Shown piece after piece: positions 34,100 through 43,241 of a DNA stretch of 64,000 nucleotides (its first letter is position 1; each line of letters opens with the position of its first letter). The notes under the pieces are model-generated. The model was not told the origin of the DNA. It ran no database searches and saw only the letters and a program-made list of their open reading frames with translations. This stretch comes from Candidatus Marivariicella framensis (GTDB taxonomy: Bacteria; Bacteroidota; Bacteroidia; Flavobacteriales; Flavobacteriaceae). The stretch covers positions 30,975 to 94,974 of the forward strand of contig CAJJCT010000008.1 in the NCBI GenBank assembly GCA_905182735.1. Direction: 5' to 3'. Made by a program: the position numbers and the translations under genes.

Positions 34100-37000
34100 A
34101 TGCAAGAAAAATTTTTTAAGTACTTGTTTTCAAATCAACTAACGGCGCTGTTGTTTATTGCTTTCCCAACAGCAATGGGAGTTGGTACTTTTTTGGAAAG
34201 TTTTTATTCTACAACCGCAGCTAAAATCTGGGTTTATAATGCATGGTGGTTTGAACTTATTTTGGTCTTATTTATGTTAAATTTTCTTGGAAATATATTT
34301 AAATATAGATTGTTTAAAAAAGACAAATGGGCTGTGTTGTTATTACATCTTTCATTTATATTAATTCTTTTGGGTGCTTTTATAACTAGATACTTTGGTT
34401 TTGAAGGAGTAATGCCAATAAGAGAAGGGAATGAAAGTAGTAAAATTATATCAGAAAAAACTTTTTTAACAATTCTCGTGGATGGAGAAGTAAATGGGAC
34501 TCCCCAAAGAAAGAAATTAATAGATGAGGTCTTGTTCTCAGAACACACTTCAAATAATCTTAATTGGAATAAAAACTTTGATGGACAAGAATTTTCTATT
34601 AGTTCTGTTAAATATATCGAAAACGTATCAGAAGGGCTTGTTTTAAATTCTGATGGAGATAGATATTTAAAGATTGTTGAAGCCAATGATGGAAACAGAC
34701 ATGAACACTTTTTAAAGGAAGGAGAAGTTGCAAGTATTCACAATGTTCTTTTTACATTAAATAATTCAGTAGATGGAGCTATTAATATTCGTTCAGATTC
34801 TGGTTTATACTACATAGAATCTCCCTTTTCTGGAACATTTACTAGAATGGCTGATCAATTTAAAGGTGAAATAACAAAAAATGAAGAACAAGAATTATTA
34901 CTTAGATCTCTCTATGTTATACCAAACTTTCAATTTGTAATTCCTGACCCTCCTTTAAGAGGAGATTTTGGAATTGTTAAGTCGGATGATAAATTGACTG
35001 ACAAACAAGATGCATTATATTTATTAATAAGCTCAATGGGTGAGACAAAACAGATTGGTGTAATGGGAGGGAAGGGAGTTGTTAATGAAGCTAAAGATGT
35101 TAAAGTAGGTGGGCTTGATTTTTATATTTCATATGGCTCTCAATCATTAAACCTTCCATTTTCAATTACTTTAAATGATTTTATAGCAGACAAATATCCA
35201 GGAACAGAAAAAAGCTATTCTTCATTTATGAGTAAAGTTACAGTTAAAGACGATTCTAAAGTATTTGATTATGATATATACATGAATAATGTTTTAGACT
35301 ATGAGGGATATCGATTTTTTCAAGCCTCTTTTGATCCAGATGAAAAAGGAACAGTACTTTCTGTAAATAATGACTCTATGGGAACTTTGATCACTTATAT
35401 TGGATATATTCTATTATATCTATCTATGTGTGGTATATTTTTTATAGGAAGAACTCGTTTTAAGAATTTATCAAAAAGCCTTTCAAAATTAAAAAATAAA
35501 CAATTTTCGTTTGTATTACTTTTTTTATTTTTTAATACTTTAAATGCTCAAGATTCAGTCTTAAAAAAGTTTGAATTTCAAGAATTTGATTTTGATTCAT
35601 TAATACAGGTTACTGCTTTTCCAGATATCCAAGCCAATAAATTTGGTAGTTTAATAATTCAAGACTTAGGTGGGAGAATGAAGCCTGCTAATACTTTTTC
35701 ATCAGAATTACTCAGGAAGGTTAGTAAGAGTGACACATATAAAGGACTTTCATCAGACCAGGTTTTGCTATCCATCATAAACAATCCGGCTGTATGGTAT
35801 AATGTCCCAATTATATATTTAAAAAGGGGGAATGATAGCTTGAGAAAAATTGCTGGGGTTGATGAAAAATCAAAATATGCACCACTAGTATCATTTTTTG
35901 ATGAACAAGGTAATTACAAGATTGCTAATCAATTAGAAAATGCATATAGGGCCCAAACTCCAAATCAATTTCAAAAAGATTTTATTGAATTAGATAGAAG
36001 AGTTAATCTCTTATATTCTGCATTAGAAGGAAAGGTATTAAGGATTTTCCCTATACCAAACGATTCAATAAATAAATGGGTTTCATATCCGGAATTAAAT
36101 GAAGTTGATATAAAAGGAACAGACTCATTGTATGTGAATAATGTTTTACCACTTTATTTCCAGGCAATGCGATTAGGAAAGTCTAATGGAGATTTCACGC
36201 AAGCTGATGAGCTTATTGAGAGTTTGAAGGGGTTTCAAAGAAAATATGGATCAGAAGTTATACCAAGTTCTTCAAAAGTTGATGCTGAAATTTTATATAA
36301 CAAATATGATATATTTAAAAAATTATTTAGTTGGTACATATATGCTGGACTTTTATTATTTATAGTTTTAATAATTAGAATTTTTAATGAAAGAAAATTC
36401 CTTAAATATTTTGAATTAGCTTTAATAGGATCTATTATATTACTTTTTTCTCTTCATTCTTTAGGTTTAATCTTTAGATCATTTATTTCAGGTCATGCAC
36501 CATGGAGCGACGCATATGAGTCTATGATATATGTTTCATGGGCTACATTATTTTTTGGTTTAATTTTTGGTAGAAAATCCTCACTTACAATTGCTGCTAC
36601 ATCTTTTGTGTCATCTATGATACTTATGATTGCTCACTGGAGCTGGATGGACCCTGCTATAGCCAATTTACAACCTGTTTTAGACAGTTATTGGTTAATG
36701 ATTCATGTCGCAGTAATTGTAGGGAGTTATGGTCCTTTTTCTATTAGTATGATTCTTGGAATTGTAACTTTATTTTTAATTACCATAACAAACTCAAAAA
36801 ACAAAAACAAAATTAAATCAAAAATCAAAGAATTAAGTATAATCAATGAACTCTCTATTACTATAGGTTTAATAATGTTGACAATTGGAAATTTTCTTGG
36901 AGGAATGTGGGCAAATGAAAGCTGGGGTAGATATTGGGGTTGGGATCCGAAAGAAACATGGGCTTTAATTTCAATTATGGTATATGCATTTGTAATTCAT

Positions 37001-37231
37001 ATGAGATTAGTTCCTGGTTTAAAAGGAAGGTGGTTATTTAATCTAATGAGTATAGTAGCATACTCAAGTATATTAATGACCTACTTTGGTGTTAACTTTT
37101 ATCTTGTAGGTCTTCATTCTTATGCAAGTGGAGATAAAATTATAACTCCAAACTTTGTATACTACTCAGTTTTATTTGTAATTATTTTAGGAAGCATATC
37201 TTATTACTCCAATAAAAAACATTACAAATAA
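34100..37231 (+). CDS. ccsBA: Fused cytochrome c assembly protein CcsB-CcsA (system II)
   Basis: 1043 residues, a fusion of ResB/CcsB (about 1-470, with N-terminal helices and a large periplasmic domain) and CcsA/ResC (about 745-1043, polytopic). The haem-handling tryptophan-rich motif is W942-G-R-Y-W-G-W-D (WGRYWGWDPKETW). Between them is an extra periplasmic stretch with a hydrophobic leader-like segment ending NAQDS. The protein exports haem and attaches it to cytochrome c outside the inner membrane. The fused form is common in Bacteroidota and epsilon-proteobacteria. It is followed end to end by the convergent TerB-like gene. Confidence 0.95.
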   Translation: MQEKFFKYLFSNQLTALLFIAFPTAMGVGTFLESFYSTTAAKIWVYNAWWFELILVLFMLNFLGNIFKYRLFKKDKWAVLLLHLSFILILLGAFITRYFGFEGVMPIREGNESSKIISEKTFLTILVDGEVNGTPQRKKLIDEVLFSEHTSNNLNWNKNFDGQEFSISSVKYIENVSEGLVLNSDGDRYLKIVEANDGNRHEHFLKEGEVASIHNVLFTLNNSVDGAINIRSDSGLYYIESPFSGTFTRMADQFKGEITKNEEQELLLRSLYVIPNFQFVIPDPPLRGDFGIVKSDDKLTDKQDALYLLISSMGETKQIGVMGGKGVVNEAKDVKVGGLDFYISYGSQSLNLPFSITLNDFIADKYPGTEKSYSSFMSKVTVKDDSKVFDYDIYMNNVLDYEGYRFFQASFDPDEKGTVLSVNNDSMGTLITYIGYILLYLSMCGIFFIGRTRFKNLSKSLSKLKNKQFSFVLLFLFFNTLNAQDSVLKKFEFQEFDFDSLIQVTAFPDIQANKFGSLIIQDLGGRMKPANTFSSELLRKVSKSDTYKGLSSDQVLLSIINNPAVWYNVPIIYLKRGNDSLRKIAGVDEKSKYAPLVSFFDEQGNYKIANQLENAYRAQTPNQFQKDFIELDRRVNLLYSALEGKVLRIFPIPNDSINKWVSYPELNEVDIKGTDSLYVNNVLPLYFQAMRLGKSNGDFTQADELIESLKGFQRKYGSEVIPSSSKVDAEILYNKYDIFKKLFSWYIYAGLLLFIVLIIRIFNERKFLKYFELALIGSIILLFSLHSLGLIFRSFISGHAPWSDAYESMIYVSWATLFFGLIFGRKSSLTIAATSFVSSMILMIAHWSWMDPAIANLQPVLDSYWLMIHVAVIVGSYGPFSISMILGIVTLFLITITNSKNKNKIKSKIKELSIINELSITIGLIMLTIGNFLGGMWANESWGRYWGWDPKETWALISIMVYAFVIHMRLVPGLKGRWLFNLMSIVAYSSILMTYFGVNFYLVGLHSYASGDKIITPNFVYYSVLFVIILGSISYYSNKKHYK

Positions 37232-37645
37232 CTACTTTAATGATAAAATAAAATCATCCTCATCAGCACCCGACTGAACAAGTTTTATAGATTTTTCAAC
37301 TATAGAGTTAGCCTCTTCAATAGGAAAGCCTAAAGCGATTGTGAGCTTGATAAGCAATTTAATTTCTGCTTTATCTGCAATATCATCAGCAACAACAATT
37401 CTAGATAAGTCATATAACCTCTCTAAACGCTTAAGCTCTGAGGCAGGAGGATTTATTTGATGAGAATCAGGGTTTAAAATAATTTCATCAGCCTCTGCTG
37501 GTTCAATTTCTAATAGGATAGCAAGTCTGTTGATGAATTTTCTTTCATCATCTGTTATTATATCATCACTCAGCGCAACTCTTACTATTGATGCGAAATG
37601 ATCTCGATTACGGTTTTTAAAATTACTTGAAAAAACATTAGACAT
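37232..37645 (-). CDS. TerB-like (tellurite resistance / DjlA N-terminal) domain protein
   Basis: 137 residues, all helical, with the acidic TerB-type core (DHFASIVRVALSDDIITDDE; VADDIADKAEIKLLIKLTIALG). TerB-like domains are linked to metal binding and membrane-stress systems, but this stand-alone form has no known function. It has its own promoter (37666-37695) and abuts the convergent ccsBA with no gap. Confidence 0.8.
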   Translation of the reverse strand: MSNVFSSNFKNRNRDHFASIVRVALSDDIITDDERKFINRLAILLEIEPAEADEIILNPDSHQINPPASELKRLERLYDLSRIVVADDIADKAEIKLLIKLTIALGFPIEEANSIVEKSIKLVQSGADEDDFILSLK

Positions 37646-37665
37646 ATATTTCGGTTTATTTTTTT

Positions 37666-37695
37666 CAAATATAAAAAACCTGCATTTACTTCAAA
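37666..37695 (-). promoter_or_regulatory. Promoter of the TerB-like gene
   Basis: On the minus strand TTTG (37695-37692) is followed after 18 bp by TATATTTG (37673-37666), an exact fit to the Bacteroidota -33/-7 pattern, 20 bp upstream of the ATG. Confidence 0.65.
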
Positions 37696-37754
37696 CATGT
37701 ATATGCATTTTTATATATTTTGATTGTATTTTTTTAAATTAGCTCAAAATCTAA

Positions 37755-38675
37755 ATGATGGTATTAAATGTTGTAGACGAGACTTCATCTCTAGAATCTT
37801 TAGTAGTTGGAATAGCAAACAGTAACGGTGGTATTCCTGAATTAAAAGATGTTTATGACCCTAAATCAAGAAGTCATATATTATCTGGGACTTATCCTTT
37901 AGAGGCTGATATGATTATTGAATTAGATTGCTTTATCTCTAAATTAACTTTTTATGGAATAAAGGTTCATAGACCAGATTTAATAAAAAATTATAATCAA
38001 ATATACTCTAGAGACATTGGTTTTGTTATTGAAAATAAATTTTTTAAATCAAATATTTTACCAATCAGATCTAGAGAAATTGATGCGCTAAAAAACATAC
38101 TAAACTCATTAGATCCAGAATTAATTATTACTTTTCCAAAAGATGCACATATCGAAGGAGGAGATGTTGTTCTTCACAAAGACAAAATTTATGTTGGTGC
38201 TTATATAAGAAGTGATTATCCTAAATACATAACTGCAAGAACAAATTTAGAAGGCTTGAAGTTTTTACAGAATTATTTTTCAAAAAAGGAAGTTGTTTTG
38301 TTAGAATTAAATAAATCTAATACAGATCCAAAAAAAAATGTTTTACACCTAGATTGTTGTTTTCAGCCTATTGGTAAAAAATCTGCTATAATTCATAAGG
38401 GAGGATTTTCAAATAAAAATCAGTTATTGGCTCTCATAGATGATTTTGGTATTGAAAATTGTTTCTTTATTAATTCTAAAGAAATGTTTGACATGATGAG
38501 TAATGTCTTTTCAATTAACAAGAATACAGTAGTGTCTGATTCAAGTTTTACAAGGCTTAATAAATGGCTTATTAAAAAAAGCTTTAAAGTAGAAGAAGTT
38601 TCTTTTAGAGAAATAGCTAAGCAAGAGGGATTATTTAGATGTGTTACTTTACCATTAATTAGAAAAAATGAATAG
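37755..38675 (+). CDS. Arginine deiminase superfamily hydrolase (amidinotransferase-like)
   Basis: 306 residues, GME (guanidine-modifying enzyme) propeller fold. The catalytic set is visible: acidic residues in HIEGGDVVLH, histidine in LHLDCCF, and the nucleophilic cysteine C296 in GLFRCVTLPL near the C-terminus. Members hydrolyse or transfer amidino groups of arginine, citrulline-like compounds or dimethylarginine. It overlaps the downstream CtlX-type gene by 8 bp, so the two are one unit. The substrate cannot be fixed; RocD at 6 kb is a possible downstream partner. Confidence 0.85.
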   Translation: MMVLNVVDETSSLESLVVGIANSNGGIPELKDVYDPKSRSHILSGTYPLEADMIIELDCFISKLTFYGIKVHRPDLIKNYNQIYSRDIGFVIENKFFKSNILPIRSREIDALKNILNSLDPELIITFPKDAHIEGGDVVLHKDKIYVGAYIRSDYPKYITARTNLEGLKFLQNYFSKKEVVLLELNKSNTDPKKNVLHLDCCFQPIGKKSAIIHKGGFSNKNQLLALIDDFGIENCFFINSKEMFDMMSNVFSINKNTVVSDSSFTRLNKWLIKKSFKVEEVSFREIAKQEGLFRCVTLPLIRKNE

Positions 38676-39585
38676 ATTAACTAATCATGTTTTAATGGTT
38701 CGTCCTTACCTTTTTAAAAAGAATGAACAAACAGCATTAAACAACCACTATCAATATGATAGTGGCTTGGATTTTAATACATTAAACAAATTAGCTCTTA
38801 GGGAATTTGATGAATTAGTTAAGATTTTAATTAAAAATGGCATAAAGGTTACCATTCATCAGGATAATCAGAATCCTGAGACACCTGATTCATTATTTCC
38901 TAATAACTGGATTTCTTTTCATGATAAACATAAAGTGATTCTCTATCCAATGTTTGCCAAAAACAGAAGAGATGAAAGATCTAGTCATGTTTTTGATTCT
39001 CTAAAAGAATCAGGTGTAAATACTAAGATTATTTTTGATTTGTCAAATTATGAGAATTTAAACATGTATTTAGAGGGTACTGGAAGCATGGTTTTAGACA
39101 GGGTTAATAAAAAACTTTATGCCTCGTTGTCTGATAGAACAGATGACTCTGTAATACTAGATTTCTCCAAAAAAATGGGTTACAAGCCTATCATATTCTC
39201 CTCATATCAGACTGTTGACAATAAGAGATTAAAGATTTATCATACAAACGTAATGATGAGTATTGGAAATAAATTTGCAGCTGTTGGGTTTGATTCAATA
39301 GATGATGTCGCAGAAAGAAATATGGTTTATAATGAATTAAAAAATGATAATAAGGAAGTTATATCACTAACTGAAAATCAAATTGAACAGTTTGCAGGAA
39401 ATATGTTGCTTGTAAAAAACAGTATTCAACCTATTTTGGTCATGAGTACTTCAGCATTTAAATCTTTATCTAATGACCAGATTAATAAATTTGAAACTTA
39501 CGCTAAAATAGTCCATTCTAATCTAGAGACTATTGAAAAAACAGGAGGTGGAAGTGCAAGGTGTATGTTAGCTGAAATCTTTTAA
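38668..39585 (+). CDS. ctlX: CtlX-type citrulline/arginine utilisation hydrolase
   Basis: 305 residues, the same superfamily. It contains ETPDSLFPNNWISFH, the hallmark of CtlX, and the catalytic cysteine C299 in GGGSARCMLAEIF at the end; the histidine is in IYHTNVMM. CtlX is described as a hydrolase acting in citrulline utilisation. Translation is coupled to the upstream paralogue-like gene (8-bp overlap). Two related hydrolases in a row suggest sequential or heteromeric action (inference). Confidence 0.88.
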   Translation: MNRLTNHVLMVRPYLFKKNEQTALNNHYQYDSGLDFNTLNKLALREFDELVKILIKNGIKVTIHQDNQNPETPDSLFPNNWISFHDKHKVILYPMFAKNRRDERSSHVFDSLKESGVNTKIIFDLSNYENLNMYLEGTGSMVLDRVNKKLYASLSDRTDDSVILDFSKKMGYKPIIFSSYQTVDNKRLKIYHTNVMMSIGNKFAAVGFDSIDDVAERNMVYNELKNDNKEVISLTENQIEQFAGNMLLVKNSIQPILVMSTSAFKSLSNDQINKFETYAKIVHSNLETIEKTGGGSARCMLAEIF

Positions 39586-39602
39586 ATACCACTTAATAAC
39601 AA

Positions 39603-40394
39603 TTAATAAATATTTTTAATTGCTATAAAACGAATTCTTTTGTAATCAGCATACCATTTTCCATTGGTAAAACATTTTTCTTTTATGCTTTCTTGTACCT
39701 CAGTTTTAATTTCTTCTATGTGTGTTAAATCAACATCTTTAAAAAAACTTTTGGCAAACATTGAAATCCAGTCCTTTATACCATCCTTTTGATTAGTAAG
39801 CTCTGTTTTACGATTAAAACTTTCCGCTAGGACAACTTTAAACCCTACCAATTCTAATTCTTTTGAGTATTCTTCAGCAGATGGGAAATACCATAATTCT
39901 AATTTAGATTGGTTTAAGTAGCCTCGTTTTTTTAGAGAGCTTCTTAACTGATCAACTATTGTCTTTACATTATTTTTTCCTCCAAACTCAAGAACTATTT
40001 TTCCATTAAATTTTAAATTTTTATACATGCACTTTATAACACTTTTATAATTTTTAATCCAATGAAGAGTTGCGTTTGAAAAAATAGAATCAAATTTATT
40101 TTTAAATCTAAAATTTTCCGCATTACAAACTTGGAATTTAACCTTTCCATATCTTAGCTTTGCATCAGCAATCATTTCAACGGATTTGTCAATTCCAATA
40201 GTTTTTTTTGAAATTTCATTGATTATAAATGTTAACTGTCCCGAGCCACAACCTAAATCTAAAATTCTCTCATTTTTTTTTGGATTAAGTAACTCTACAA
40301 GAGATTTTCCATAATTATAGACATAAGTATAATTATCATTGTATAACTCTGTATCCCATTTTGGAATTAGTTTATCATTTTCTTTAACTTTCAT
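39603..40394 (-). CDS. Class I SAM-dependent methyltransferase
   Basis: 263 residues. SAM motif I is ILDLGCGSGQLTFI, then GIDKSVEMI and the ATLHWI motif seen in trans-aconitate methyltransferase and BioC-like enzymes. The substrate is unknown. It is 24 bp downstream of the short asparaginase gene on the same strand and probably shares its transcript. Confidence 0.85.
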   Translation of the reverse strand: MKVKENDKLIPKWDTELYNDNYTYVYNYGKSLVELLNPKKNERILDLGCGSGQLTFIINEISKKTIGIDKSVEMIADAKLRYGKVKFQVCNAENFRFKNKFDSIFSNATLHWIKNYKSVIKCMYKNLKFNGKIVLEFGGKNNVKTIVDQLRSSLKKRGYLNQSKLELWYFPSAEEYSKELELVGFKVVLAESFNRKTELTNQKDGIKDWISMFAKSFFKDVDLTHIEEIKTEVQESIKEKCFTNGKWYADYKRIRFIAIKNIY

Positions 40395-40418
40395 AGTCTT
40401 TAGTCAGTTGACATAATT

Positions 40419-40916
40419 TTAGGTAATAGATTTAAAAACTCCATTTTTTATATCTTTTTCAACTTCATTCCCGTAAAATGTTTGCCCATGCATATTAATG
40501 TATACTCCTTTACTCAGATTCTGAACTACAGAGAGAGCACTACCTAAGTTGAAGAATCCATCAGACGAACTTCCGAAAGCATAAGGAACCATTGCTCCAG
40601 TAATTACAATTACTTTTTCTGGAATATTTGCCTTAATTAGATATTTAGCAGTATTTGTCATTGTATCTGTTCCGTGGGTAATTACAATGAATTTTGATTT
40701 ACATTTCAAGCATGCCTCTTCAACTAACTTAAGATGAGAATCGTCCATTTCAAGACTATCAATAAGCATCAATTGATCTATTTCTAAATTAAGTCTGCAT
40801 TTGGCTCTTTTAAGCATTTGTGGCACATGAGTTTTTTCAAAAAATAATTTACCATTTATATAATTGTATGTTTTATCAAATGTACCTCCAGTAACAAATA
40901 TTTGAATTTTACTCAT
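40419..40916 (-). CDS. Short asparaginase-domain protein
   Basis: 165 residues, about half the length of type I/II L-asparaginases. The two catalytic-threonine motifs are both present: FVTGGTFDKTY (first Thr) and ITHGTDTMTNTA (Thr-Asp pair with nearby Lys in AKYLIK). The C-terminal domain that completes the dimer interface in usual asparaginases is absent. A compact family of this size is known from bacteria; activity is uncertain. Its ATG overlaps the metalloprotease stop (ATGA), so translation is coupled. Confidence 0.8.
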   Translation of the reverse strand: MSKIQIFVTGGTFDKTYNYINGKLFFEKTHVPQMLKRAKCRLNLEIDQLMLIDSLEMDDSHLKLVEEACLKCKSKFIVITHGTDTMTNTAKYLIKANIPEKVIVITGAMVPYAFGSSSDGFFNLGSALSVVQNLSKGVYINMHGQTFYGNEVEKDIKNGVFKSIT

Positions 40917-43237
40917 TTTAATAAATTATAGCAATATTGATAATGTATCTTGAGAGTTTGTGAGTTTGATCTTTTTTTAGATCTAAAATATTTTAATAAA
41001 TATTTATTTTTATTTTGAATCAAACCTTTCACCTCATTTGATAATTTCTCGTCCTCAATCAATAGTTTAAAATGATTTATAAGGTTTTTTTGAAGCTCTC
41101 TTTGAAGAATGTCAGGTTTTACCAAATCCGCGGTTAAATTATTTGTTAAACGTTCAATTAGCTCAAATACTGATAATCCATTTCCTTCAAGAGTATTTTC
41201 AGTTGAAATCATAGTATTTAATTTTTTAACACTCAAAATCCTATTGAATACTGATTTTTGAAGATTACTTATTAGAGTTAAAGCACCGTCATTTTTTATT
41301 TTCGAAATCACTTTTTTATCATATAACCAAATTGGTGAAGACCAAAGATTCTTATATAAAAAACTTATTGCTCGTAATTGTTGATCCTTAGAAACATTTT
41401 TATAAGGTATTGCGCTTTGACCTTTGTTCATTAAAGTTTTATTAACTCCACCAATTATAGACGAAACATGATATATATATCTTCTATATACGCTTATAAG
41501 TTCTCCATAAAGCTCATTTAAATCCTCAAAGCTCATACCTTCTTTAATTGTCCATTTCTCAAGATTTTGAGAGACAATTTTAAGATTCATTAATCCGTAA
41601 TTACTTGCTTCTACAGGATCATCTCCAATGTTTTCGGTTTGAGAATTTGGATCATTACCATATGATCCAAACATATATATAGGATTTAAATTTTTAACAC
41701 CAACCCATTTATTAAGTTCTTTTGCTATTTCATTTTCATTTTTATCTGAAAAATATCTATATCCCCATTCTATTGAATATTCATCGTAAGGTCCTAGCTT
41801 CCTAACGAATCTTATGTTTTCATCACCTGGTTGGGCAACATAATTATATCTCGCATAATCCATGATAGTTGCAGCAATACCCATTTTTTGAGTAAAATTT
41901 CCTGATCTTAAAGAATCAACAGGATACGCAGAACTAGCTTTCATGTTATGAGGCAACCCAAGTGCATGTCCAACTTCGTGTGAAATAACTCTCCTCATCA
42001 TTTCTCCAATTTCTTTTTCTGGAGTGTCCAGTGTTCTTGCTTTAGGATTAGCGGCACCAGTTTCTAATAAATATCTATTTCTATATGATCTTAAATGATT
42101 ATGATACCAAATTATATCACTTTCTAAAATCTCCCCTGTTCTAGGGTCTGATACACTTGGACCAGTAGCATTTCTAGTTTTGGATGCAACATACCTTACA
42201 GTTGAGTACCTAATGTCTTCTGGGCTGAAATTAGAATTTTCTTCTTTAGTAGGAGGGTCCTTTGCTACTATTGCATTTTTAAAACCAGCTTTTTCAAAAG
42301 CAATATTCCAATCTTCTATACCTTTCTTAAAATAGGGCCTCCATTTAATTGGAGTTGCAGGATCCAAGTAATACACTATTGGTTTTATGGGTTCAGTTAA
42401 TTCACCTTTGTTATAGGCTTCAATATTTTTAGGCTCTAATCTCCATCTTCTGATTATATTGAATTCATCAGACTTCAGTTTGTCTGAGGAATAATCAACT
42501 TTCTTTAAACTAAACCAGCCAATTCTTTTATCTAACAATCTTATTTTCATTAAAGTTTCAGGTAGTAGAATAATAGAATGATTTATCTGAAAACTTAATG
42601 TTTTCGAACTGTTTGATCTAGGGAGATTATTTGCAGAATATGTTAATGTGTTTTTGATTTCAGTATTATTAGGAAAGCTATTTGCTTTATCAATAAAACT
42701 TCTTTTTTTATCTACACTTCCAATTTTAAACCTTTCTTTATCTGACTTTCTGATTAAATTGAACCCAGGCGAATCATTCATAAAATAACTTGACACATCA
42801 ATTAAGAATCTATCTTTTTCTTTATTTTCAATCTCAAAGACAGCAAGAATTGGAGGAAAATTATTTTTGATTACGCTTATCTGGATAGGGTCTTGGTCGG
42901 TGGCTTCATTTGTATATGCCAGTTTTTTAAGAACTATTTTATTATCTTTTAATTTAAAAGAAATTACATTTTCTGCAGTTTTGGAACCAGCATTTATGTA
43001 TGACGAATAGTCACCTGGAAACTGGGAAAATCTAGTTACCATTAGCAACTCTTTATCTAAAACTTTTTCATTAATTTCAAAATATAATTTATTATTTTTT
43101 AAATAAGTATTTATAAGTCCATTAGACTTTTTCATTTCGACAGTAATACTGTCAATGGTTGATTTTTTATTCTTTTTTTGACTATATGAAAATATAAAAC
43201 TAAATAAAGTCAGTATTAAAAATATTCTACGAATCAT
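40913..43237 (-). CDS. Secreted zinc-dependent metalloprotease (DUF5117/DUF5118 type)
   Basis: 774 residues with a signal peptide (residues 1-19). The catalytic zinc motif is HEVGHALGLPHNMKAS, an extended HExxHxxGxxH metzincin site, followed by IMDYARYNY (Met-turn). The N-terminal region (about 30-240) fits DUF5118/DUF5117 domains that precede such peptidases in Bacteroidota. It probably degrades proteins outside the cytoplasm. It lies 4 bp after the MscS gene and is coupled to the short asparaginase gene. Confidence 0.9.
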   Translation of the reverse strand: MIRRIFLILTLFSFIFSYSQKKNKKSTIDSITVEMKKSNGLINTYLKNNKLYFEINEKVLDKELLMVTRFSQFPGDYSSYINAGSKTAENVISFKLKDNKIVLKKLAYTNEATDQDPIQISVIKNNFPPILAVFEIENKEKDRFLIDVSSYFMNDSPGFNLIRKSDKERFKIGSVDKKRSFIDKANSFPNNTEIKNTLTYSANNLPRSNSSKTLSFQINHSIILLPETLMKIRLLDKRIGWFSLKKVDYSSDKLKSDEFNIIRRWRLEPKNIEAYNKGELTEPIKPIVYYLDPATPIKWRPYFKKGIEDWNIAFEKAGFKNAIVAKDPPTKEENSNFSPEDIRYSTVRYVASKTRNATGPSVSDPRTGEILESDIIWYHNHLRSYRNRYLLETGAANPKARTLDTPEKEIGEMMRRVISHEVGHALGLPHNMKASSAYPVDSLRSGNFTQKMGIAATIMDYARYNYVAQPGDENIRFVRKLGPYDEYSIEWGYRYFSDKNENEIAKELNKWVGVKNLNPIYMFGSYGNDPNSQTENIGDDPVEASNYGLMNLKIVSQNLEKWTIKEGMSFEDLNELYGELISVYRRYIYHVSSIIGGVNKTLMNKGQSAIPYKNVSKDQQLRAISFLYKNLWSSPIWLYDKKVISKIKNDGALTLISNLQKSVFNRILSVKKLNTMISTENTLEGNGLSVFELIERLTNNLTADLVKPDILQRELQKNLINHFKLLIEDEKLSNEVKGLIQNKNKYLLKYFRSKKRSNSQTLKIHYQYCYNLLK

Positions 43238-43241
43238 AAAA

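Noticed and set aside
34234..34686. Open frame of 150 codons opposite ccsBA
   Set aside because: Antisense to the conserved ResB part of ccsBA; no domain and no promoter-like sequence.
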